Below are positions 1 to 9,489 of a stretch of 9,854 nt of DNA, one piece after another. The stretch's first letter is position 1. Every line of letters starts with the position of its first letter. This DNA is from Deltaproteobacteria bacterium (GTDB lineage Bacteria; Desulfobacterota; Desulfarculia; Desulfarculales; Desulfarculaceae): contig JAKAGJ010000035.1 in assembly GCA_021815655.1 (NCBI GenBank), positions 1-9,854 on the forward strand, given 5' to 3'. Under the pieces are notes generated by a model. It had not been told where the DNA came from, made no database searches, and saw only the letters and a program-made list of their open reading frames with translations. Made by a program: the position numbers and the translations under genes.

Positions 1-323
1 GCAACCTGCCCCGGGCCTGCGTGGAGTTGGCCAAGGACTGGCGCACGGACAAGCTCCTCAGGCGCCTGGAGGCCCTGCTCTTGGCCGCCGACCCCGAGCA
101 TCTGTTGATGATCTCCGGCTCGGGCGACGTCATCGAGCCCGAGGAGTCGGTGGCGGCCATCGGCTCCGGCGGTCCCTATGCCCTGGCCGCCGCCCGGGCG
201 CTCATGGCCCACAGCAATCTGGCGCCAGAGGACCTGGCCCGCGAGGCGCTAAAGATCGCAGCCGACATCTGCATCTACACCAACCACCAGATCGTGGTGG
301 ACGTGCTCGACGGTCGCCGCTAG
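1..323 (+). CDS. hslV: ATP-dependent protease peptidase subunit HslV, 3' part only
   Basis: This is the C-terminal 106 residues or so of HslV (ClpQ), the threonine peptidase that forms the double hexameric proteolytic core of the cytoplasmic HslVU protease. The reading frame is already open at the window edge (first whole codon at position 3, reading [13 protein letters not shown]), so the GTG at 21 is an internal valine codon and not a start. Family hallmarks visible are [20 protein letters not shown], the AIGSGGPYA segment and the DICIYTNH segment near the C-terminus, all in the order seen in Escherichia coli HslV. The N-terminal catalytic threonine lies upstream of the window and cannot be checked. 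The gene is followed 108 bases later by hslU, the usual partner. Identification is firm; completeness is unknown. Confidence 0.96.
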   Translation, partial: NLPRACVELAKDWRTDKLLRRLEALLLAADPEHLLMISGSGDVIEPEESVAAIGSGGPYALAAARALMAHSNLAPEDLAREALKIAADICIYTNHQIVVDVLDGRR

Positions 324-356
324 AGGATTGGGATGGCGGCAAGAAATTAAGGCTCT

Positions 357-384
357 TTGTGAGCCAACTGGATAATAGTATGAT
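357..384 (+). promoter_or_regulatory. possible sigma-70-type promoter for hslU
   Basis: The 108-base hslV-hslU gap is clearly AT-richer than its surroundings. It contains TTGTGA (357-362), a 16-base spacer and TATGAT (379-384), which matches four of six and five of six positions of the -35 and -10 consensus. An overlapping GATAAT sits at 371-376. A short perfect dyad, GGCTC-5-GAGCC (351-365), overlaps the -35 element. If real, this would let hslU be transcribed separately from hslV, or boost it. This is pattern matching only; co-transcription from upstream of hslV is equally possible. Confidence 0.3.
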
Positions 385-431
385 GTTCAAGGCAAATATG
401 CCTGACAATCTCGTGGTGGAGGCCCGCTGAC

Positions 432-1796
<1,365 letters not shown>

Positions 1797-1816
1797 GCTG
1801 CTGTCCATTGTTTTAA

Positions 1817-1894
1817 TGTAGGGGCGGGGTTTACCCCCGCCCGCCAAGGCCCACGGTAAAACCAAGACGGGCGGGGGTAAACCCCGCCCCTACA
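1817..1894. repeat. 27-bp perfect inverted repeat, two head-to-head GC-rich repeat units
   Basis: The left arm at 1817-1843 and the right arm at 1868-1894 are exact reverse complements over 27 bases, separated by 24 bases. Each arm is itself nearly palindromic: GGGCGGGG and CCCCGCCC flank a core of about five bases (TTTAC in the left arm, GTAAA in the right). The element can therefore form one long hairpin or two short ones. A third, single copy with one substitution occurs at 5581-5606. This is the form of a dispersed REP/MITE-like extragenic repeat. Lying between hslU and argB, it could also block or process read-through transcripts. The stem is not followed by a T-run on either strand, so it is not a canonical intrinsic terminator. 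Confidence 0.9.
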
Positions 1895-1910
1895 AAGAAT
1901 CAAGATTCTT
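1895..1910. promoter_or_regulatory. perfect small dyad resembling an ARG box, upstream of argB
   Basis: AAGAAT-CAAG-ATTCTT is a perfect 6-bp inverted repeat with a 4-base centre. It starts directly after the large inverted repeat and ends 27 bases before the preferred argB start. The core GAAT-4-ATTC has the same half-site spacing as the ArgR operator half-pair TGAAT-4-ATTCA known from E. coli and Bacillus, but the outer T and A of the consensus are replaced by A and T. Its position ahead of the arginine gene cluster makes an arginine-repressor operator a reasonable guess. No clear -35/-10 pair was found nearby, and no argR gene is in the window. Confidence 0.3.
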
Positions 1911-1937
1911 GGCTCGACCCACGGGGTGTTGATAGTC

Positions 1938-2834
1938 ATGACCGACCAAGCCAGCCTGCGCGCCCAGACGCTCATCGAGGCCCTGCCCTATCTGCGGCAG
2001 TTCCAGGGGCAGACCGTGGTGGTCAAGTACGGCGGCCACGCCATGGTGGACGACGAATTGAAGAAGTCGTTCGCCCTCAACGTGATTTTGCTGCGCGCCG
2101 TGGGTATCTACCCGGTGGTGGTGCACGGCGGCGGTCCCCAGATCAACCGCTTGCTCAAGGCCCTGAACATCACCAGCGATTTCGTGGACGGCATGCGCGT
2201 GACCACGCCCGAGGTCATGGACGTGGTGCAGATGGTGCTCTTGGGCCAGGTGAACACCTCCATCGTGGGGCTCATCAACCAGCACGGCGGCCGGGCCGTG
2301 GGGCTCTCGGGCCACGACGGCCCCCTGATCCGGGCCAGCCGTTTGCAGATCGCCCGTGAAAAGGCCAATGACCAGCCCCCGGAGATCGTGGACATCGGCC
2401 TGGTGGGCGAGCCCGAGAAGGTGGACCCCCAGGTACTCAGGGCCCTGGAGCACGGCAACTTCATTCCCGTGATCGCGCCGGTGGGCGTGGGGCCGGACGG
2501 CGAGTCGCTGAACATCAACGCCGACCTGGTGGCCGCCGCCGTGGCCGTCGGCCTGCGCGCCAGCAAGCTCATCCTGCTCACCGACACCCGGGGGGTGCTG
2601 GACGGCGGGGGCAACCTGATCCAGGAGCTGGACCCGCCCTCGGTGGGCGAGCTGATGGAGGCCGGCATCATCAAGGGCGGCATGATCCCCAAGGTGAGCT
2701 GCTGCCTGGAGGCCCTGGAGGCCGGCGTGGAGCAGGCCCACATCATCGACGGCCGGGTGGCCAACGCGCTGCTCTTGGAGATATTCACCGACCAGGGCGT
2801 GGGCACGGTCTTCCGCGCCCGGCGGAGGCGCTAA
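1938..2834 (+). CDS. argB: N-acetylglutamate kinase (acetylglutamate kinase)
   Basis: ArgB phosphorylates N-acetyl-L-glutamate with ATP, the second step of arginine synthesis. I chose the ATG at 1938 (298 residues). The in-frame GTG at 1926 would add only MLIV and has no ribosome site, whereas a GGGG at 1923-1926 lies 11 bases before the ATG. Amino-acid-kinase family motifs are VVVKYGGHAM (residues 27-36, K30), VVHGGGPQ (61-68), SGHDGPL (124-130), LNINADLVAA (191-200) and GIIKGGMIPK (243-252). About 25 residues precede the first strand. Such an N-terminal helix is known in the hexameric, arginine-inhibited kinases (Pseudomonas, Thermotoga type) and absent from the arginine-insensitive E. coli enzyme, so feedback inhibition is inferred. 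It is the first gene of the arginine cluster. Confidence 0.97.
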   Translation: MTDQASLRAQTLIEALPYLRQFQGQTVVVKYGGHAMVDDELKKSFALNVILLRAVGIYPVVVHGGGPQINRLLKALNITSDFVDGMRVTTPEVMDVVQMVLLGQVNTSIVGLINQHGGRAVGLSGHDGPLIRASRLQIAREKANDQPPEIVDIGLVGEPEKVDPQVLRALEHGNFIPVIAPVGVGPDGESLNINADLVAAAVAVGLRASKLILLTDTRGVLDGGGNLIQELDPPSVGELMEAGIIKGGMIPKVSCCLEALEAGVEQAHIIDGRVANALLLEIFTDQGVGTVFRARRRR

Positions 2835-2835
2835 C

Positions 2836-2925
2836 ATGGGGCATGAATTCTTGTTGAGCCGGCTGGCGCATCGACGACGATGGCCAGCGCGGGGCGACTC
2901 CCAGATGGGGCAGGGGCCGGATTAG
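2836..2925 (+). CDS. possible 29-residue leader-type ORF, doubtful
   Basis: An ATG one base after the argB stop codon opens a 29-codon frame ending with TAG at 2923-2925. GGAGG at 2824-2828, inside the argB 3' end, is spaced well for this start. The predicted peptide (MGHEFLLSRLAHRRRWPARG and nine more residues) contains six arginines, including RRR, and the frame spans the 2862-2888 hairpin. This could be chance: the ribosome site also encodes the arginine-rich end of ArgB, and the peptide resembles nothing I know. It is listed because an arginine-rich short frame before an arginine gene could be an attenuation leader. Confidence 0.12.
   Translation: MGHEFLLSRLAHRRRWPARGDSQMGQGPD
2844..2857. 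promoter_or_regulatory. weak ARG-box-like sequence upstream of argD
   Basis: TGAAT-TCTT-GTTGA fits the ArgR half-site arrangement TGAAT-4-ATTCA with a perfect left half and three of five matches in the right half. It lies in the argB-argD gap, 171 bases before argD. AT-rich short matches are expected by chance, so this is only a candidate. It gains some weight from the second ARG-like dyad before argB. Confidence 0.18.
2862..2888 (+). other. stable stem-loop in the argB-argD gap
   Basis: GCTGGC-(G)-CATCG, loop ACGA, CGATG-GCCAGC forms an 11-bp stem with one bulged G and a four-base loop. No T-run follows, so it is not an intrinsic terminator. Further potential pairings in the same 194-base gap are GCCAAT/ATTGGC (2984-2989 with 2998-3003) and CCAGG/CCTGG (3005-3009 with 3013-3017). 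The last of these overlaps the start of the argD ribosome site (GGAGA, 3016-3020). The region may be a structured mRNA spacer influencing processing or argD translation. No known riboswitch or tRNA was recognised, and nothing else in the gap looks like a gene. Confidence 0.35.
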
Positions 2926-3028
2926 GGCAGGGCATAGGCTCACCCGCCGCCACTGCCCAACTTCCAGAGCATTTGCGCGGCGGGCCAATAGGCGCTGATT
3001 GGCGCCAGGCCGCCTGGAGAATTAGGAC

Positions 3029-4225
3029 ATGAGCCAAAACACGCAACAGAAGATCGACCGGCTGGTGATGAACACCTATGCCCGCAACCCCGTCACCTTC
3101 GTGGAGGGGCAGGGCTGCCGGCTCAAGGACGAAACCGGCAAGAGCTACCTGGATTTCCTGGCCGGCATCGCCGTGTGCAACCTGGGGCACGCCCACCCCG
3201 GCGTGGCCCAGGCCATCTGCAACCAGGCCTTGAAGCTGACCCACGTGTCCAACCTGTATTACACCGAACCCCAGGCCCGGGTGGCGGAGCTGCTGGTGGC
3301 CAATTCCTTCGCCGACCAGGTGTTCTTCTGCAACTCCGGGGCCGAGGCCAACGAGGGCGCCTTGAAGCTGGCGCGGCTGTGGGGCAAGGAGAAACTGGGT
3401 GGGGCCTTCACGGTCATCACCATGCAGGGCTCCTTCCACGGCCGGACCCTGGCCACCCTGGCGGCCACGGGCCAGGTGAAGATACAGAAGGGCTACGACC
3501 CCCTGCTCTCGGAATTCCGGCACGTGCCCTTCGGCGATCTGGCCGCCCTGGAGAAAGTCTGGGATGAACGGGTGTGCGCGGTCTTGATGGAGCCGGTGCT
3601 GGGCGAGGGCGGGGTGCTCACGCCGCCGCCTGACTTTCTCAAGGGCGTGCGGGAACTGTGCGACCGGCGGGGCGCGCTCCTCATCTTTGACGAGATACAA
3701 ACCGGGCTGGGGCGCACCGGGCGGCTGTTCGCCCACGAGCATTTCGGGGTGGTCCCAGACGTCATGACCCTGGCCAAGGCCCTGGCCAACGGCCTGCCCG
3801 CCGGGGCCATCCTGGCCAGCCAGCCAGCGGCCAGCCTCTTCGGCATTGGCGCCCACGCCAGCACCTTCGGGGCCGGCCCGGTGGTTATGGCCGCGGCGGC
3901 GGTGGTGCTGGAAACCCTCACCGCCCCGGGCTTCATGGGCCGCGTGCAGGAGACGGGCGCCTATTTCAGGGCCAAGCTGGGTGAGTTGGCCGAGAAGTAT
4001 CCCCAGGTGGTCAAGGGCGTGCGCGGTCTGGGCCTGATGCTGGGCCTGGAGCTGGCCCTGCCCGGCGCGCCCCTGGTCAAGCAGCTTTTGCAGATGGGCT
4101 TCGTGGTCAACTGCACCCAGGAGACGGTGCTCAGGTTCCTGCCACCCCTGGTGGTGAGCCAGAGCGAGATCGATGCCCTTATCGGCGCCCTGGGCCAGGT
4201 GTTGGCCCAGGTGCCCGGGGCCTGA
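3029..4225 (+). CDS. argD: acetylornithine aminotransferase (class III, PLP-dependent)
   Basis: ArgD transaminates N-acetylglutamate semialdehyde with glutamate to give N-acetylornithine, the fourth step of arginine synthesis. Some ArgD enzymes also serve as succinyl-diaminopimelate aminotransferase in lysine synthesis, which the sequence cannot show here. The 398-residue length is typical. Motifs are DFLAGIAVCNLGH (42-54), FFCNSGAEANE (99-109, phosphate binding), SFHGRT (135-140), IFDEIQTGLGRTG (219-231, D221 contacts the PLP nitrogen) and TLAKAL with the PLP lysine K250. The usual TFGGNP is TFGAGP here (279-284); the phosphate-contacting threonine T279 is kept. The ATG at 3029 has GGAGA nine or so bases upstream. 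The stop codon lies 8 bases before argF, so the two are surely co-transcribed. The class also contains ornithine and succinylornithine aminotransferases, but context favours ArgD. Confidence 0.95.
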   Translation: MSQNTQQKIDRLVMNTYARNPVTFVEGQGCRLKDETGKSYLDFLAGIAVCNLGHAHPGVAQAICNQALKLTHVSNLYYTEPQARVAELLVANSFADQVFFCNSGAEANEGALKLARLWGKEKLGGAFTVITMQGSFHGRTLATLAATGQVKIQKGYDPLLSEFRHVPFGDLAALEKVWDERVCAVLMEPVLGEGGVLTPPPDFLKGVRELCDRRGALLIFDEIQTGLGRTGRLFAHEHFGVVPDVMTLAKALANGLPAGAILASQPAASLFGIGAHASTFGAGPVVMAAAAVVLETLTAPGFMGRVQETGAYFRAKLGELAEKYPQVVKGVRGLGLMLGLELALPGAPLVKQLLQMGFVVNCTQETVLRFLPPLVVSQSEIDALIGALGQVLAQVPGA

Positions 4226-4233
4226 GGGACGCC

Positions 4234-5151
<918 letters not shown>

Positions 5152-5177
5152 CATTTCTCGGGGAAGGGGGAGGAGTT

Positions 5178-5549
5178 ATGGTCAACTATTTTGACGATGA
5201 CGAGAACAGGCATTGGCCAGAGCGCGCACTACAATTGTGGCAAATACTGATCGGCAAAGCGCATAACCAGCAGCTTGTTACTTACGGAGAGTTAAGGGAC
5301 ATCCTTGGGTTTGGTGGCGCAGGAGTTTTTGCCCAGCCACTAGGGCATATCGCATATTACTGCGACAGAGAAGATCTGCCACCACTGACCACCGTGGTAA
5401 TAAAAGAGGATACGGGAGAGCCGGGTGACGGTATCCCTGTAAAGAATATCCACAAGAACCGTATGAAGGTTTTTGCTTATGACTGGTACCGAATGATACC
5501 TCCAACTCCCGACGAATTTGAAGAGGCCTGGGAGAGAGGCGGAGCGTAA
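5178..5549 (+). CDS. uncharacterised 123-residue protein, compositionally foreign gene
   Basis: I do not recognise a function. The protein is soluble-looking, with an acidic start (YFDDDEN), no signal peptide and no membrane segment. Visible blocks are HWPERALQLWQIL (12-24, probable helix), LVTYGELRDILG (33-44), LGHIAYYCDREDLPPLTTVV (55-74), TGEPGDG (79-85), VFAYDWYRMIPPTP (98-111) and an acidic C-terminal helix. The TYGEL..LG block resembles the DNA-binding helix region of alkyltransferase-like (MGMT/ATL) proteins, but the PCHRV active-site motif is absent; this is a weak impression only. The ATG is preceded by a purine-rich tract (GGGAAGGGGGAGGAG, 5161-5175), with the AGGAG only two bases away. 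Positions 5221-5520 are 49% GC (147 of 300), with AT-ending codons that are rare in adjacent genes. It splits argF from argG and is followed by a dispersed repeat, which suggests acquisition by transfer. Confidence 0.8.
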   Translation: MVNYFDDDENRHWPERALQLWQILIGKAHNQQLVTYGELRDILGFGGAGVFAQPLGHIAYYCDREDLPPLTTVVIKEDTGEPGDGIPVKNIHKNRMKVFAYDWYRMIPPTPDEFEEAWERGGA

Positions 5550-5570
5550 AGACTCGGCCAGTAACGTACC

Positions 5571-5606
5571 GTAAACAAGACGGGCGGGGATAAACCCCGC
5601 CCCTAC
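5571..5606. repeat. single diverged copy of the GC-rich palindromic repeat
   Basis: Positions 5581-5606 match the right arm of the upstream inverted repeat (1868-1893) with a single G-to-A change at 5590. The similarity continues leftward: GTAAACAAGA (5571-5580) corresponds to GTAAAACCAAGA (1856-1867) with a two-base deletion. The shared unit is therefore about 36-38 bases and extends into what is loop in the upstream element. The unit forms its own hairpin, GGGCGGGG-ATAAA-CCCCGCCC (5582-5602). No opposite arm is present nearby. It sits 21 bases after the stop of the low-GC gene. Confidence 0.85.
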
Positions 5607-5660
5607 GAATACATAAGGGTGGCGATTGGCAAGGCCCAGGGGCCGGCTCAACGCCAAGAG

Positions 5661-5689
5661 TTGACCAAAGCGGCATTTACCCATTCATG
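5661..5689 (+). promoter_or_regulatory. weak candidate promoter ahead of argG
   Basis: TTGACC (5661-5666) matches five of six -35 positions. The best -10 partner at 17-base spacing is TTCATG (5684-5689), only three of six. The 176-base gap before argG is AT-richer than the genes and holds the repeat copy. An ATTCA at 5683-5687 looks like one ARG-box half-site but lacks a partner half. The argG ribosome site appears to be GGGG at 5713-5716. A separate argG promoter is plausible because a foreign gene and a repeat intervene, but the evidence is thin. Confidence 0.2.
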
Positions 5690-5725
5690 TCGGTTTTTGC
5701 CTTTTCCCGCTAGGGGCGTGAGACT

Positions 5726-6952
<1,227 letters not shown>

Positions 6953-6961
6953 CCGAGGCTT

Positions 6962-8349
<1,388 letters not shown>

Positions 8350-8368
<19 letters not shown>

Positions 8369-9408
8369 CCCTCGGCAGCCTTGGCCTCATCTTGGCGTTA
8401 GCGGTCCTTCTGCTGGGCTGTGGCGTCAAGTCCGCCCCTCTGCCCGCCACCCAGGTGGCCCCGCCACCGCCCGTCGACCTGGCGGCGCGGGCCGTGGAGA
8501 ATGGCGTGGAGGTGTCCTTTACCGTGCCCACGGCGGATTCTTCCGACAAGCAGGTGGTGGAAGCCCGGCTGCACTATGCCTATCTGCCCAAGGAGGGCGA
8601 CCCCGATTGCCCGCCTTGCCCGCCGCGCCTGCGGCACTATTATGAGCTGAATCTGGCCAAGAAGATGGGCCGCCTGGAAGGCGGGCGCTTCATTTATTTG
8701 GACACCAAGGTGCCCATGGACAACCAGGCCGTGTATCAGGTCAACCTGGTGGACGCCCGCGGCCGCGCCGGCGTGGTTTCCGGCCTGGCCCGCGCCCTGC
8801 GGGTGGGTCTGCCGGCGGTGCCCCAGGGCCTGGTGGCCGAACTGGGCGACCGCCAGGTGGACCTTTCCTGGAAGCCGGTGGACACCCTGGAAAACGGCCA
8901 GCCCACCAGTGACAAGATCGGCTACATCATGTACCGCAAGGAGGGGGGCCTCCCGCCCCGGGCCCTCAACGAGCGGCCCATGAGCCAGACCGGGCTCTTG
9001 GACCGCAGCGTGGCCCCGGGACAGACCTACGCCTACCAGGTGGCGGCGGCGCGCATTATCGGCTCCTATCTGGTGGTGGGGCGTCCCAGCCCCTGGATCG
9101 AGGCCTCGGCCCGCAGCCTGCAACCGCCCTCGCCGCCCACGGGCCTGGTGGGGGCCAGCCTGGCCGACGGCATCTATCTGCGCTTCACCCCCAGCCCCCA
9201 GCAGGATATAGCGGGTTACAACATCATGCGGGCCACGGCCAAGGAAGGCCCCTGGACTCAGATCAACCCGGTGTTGAACCGCGATAACACCTTCGTGGAC
9301 AAGGACGTGAAGGTGGGCGCCACCTATTATTACCGCGTGGTGGCGGTGAACGACGGCGGCTTGACCAGCCAGCCCAGCGAAGTCATCGAGGTGCGGCAGC
9401 AGCCCTAA
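8350..9408 (+). CDS. predicted lipoprotein with two fibronectin type III domains
   Basis: A 352-residue protein begins with a lipoprotein signal peptide: an arginine in the n-region, a hydrophobic stretch (residues 9-22) and the lipobox LLGC, with the lipid-attached cysteine at 24. The mature start, CGVKSAPLPAT, lacks aspartate at +2, so outer-membrane retention is likely by the E. coli rule. A proline-rich linker (38-42), a poorly conserved first beta domain (about 43-153, with a CPPC motif at 87-90) and two fibronectin type III-like domains (about 156-257 and 260-349, the latter with YNIMRA and the terminal YYYRVVAVNDGG strand) follow. The exact function is unknown. ATG 8350 is preferred: AAGGAGG at 8330-8336 lies 13 bases upstream and the n-region arginine is included. 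ATG 8365, overlapping the argH stop as ATGA, is an alternative. A terminator follows. Confidence 0.85.
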
Positions 9409-9421
9409 CCGGACGGCAACG

Positions 9422-9459
9422 CCCGCGCCGCCCGCCACAACCAGGCGGCGCGGGTTTAT
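9422..9459 (+). terminator. intrinsic terminator-like stem-loop after the lipoprotein gene
   Basis: CCCGCGCCGCC (9422-9432) pairs perfectly with GGCGGCGCGGG (9444-9454), an 11-bp GC-only stem with an 11-base loop, and is followed by TTTAT. It begins 14 bases after the lipoprotein stop codon and probably ends the argG-argH-lipoprotein transcript. The T-run is short, so termination may be partial. lysA starts only 35 bases beyond the stem and shows no obvious promoter in between; it may depend on read-through. Confidence 0.6.
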
Positions 9460-9489
9460 GACAACCCGATCACGCAGCACAGAGTAGTC

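Noticed and set aside
324..431. Possible tRNA or small RNA gene in the hslV-hslU gap
   Set aside because: No TTCGA-type loop or cloverleaf arms were found. The only structure is a 5-bp dyad at 351-365.
1817..1894. Inverted repeat taken as an insertion sequence or integron element
   Set aside because: There is no transposase or integrase frame in the 24-base spacer or nearby, and no target-site duplication is visible. It is better described as a dispersed extragenic repeat.
1817..1894. Inverted repeat taken as a CRISPR array or an intrinsic terminator
   Set aside because: There are only two inverted units, not spaced direct repeats, and no T-run follows the stem on either strand.
1890..2837. 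Minus-strand open frame of 315 codons opposite argB
   Set aside because: argB on the plus strand has all its kinase motifs. The antisense frame starts and ends near argB's boundaries only because of shared GC skew.
5278..5684. Minus-strand frames of 114-132 codons over the low-GC gene and repeat
   Set aside because: They also read through the palindromic repeat and lack a convincing ribosome site. The plus-strand frame has a purine-rich ribosome site and ordered sequence blocks.
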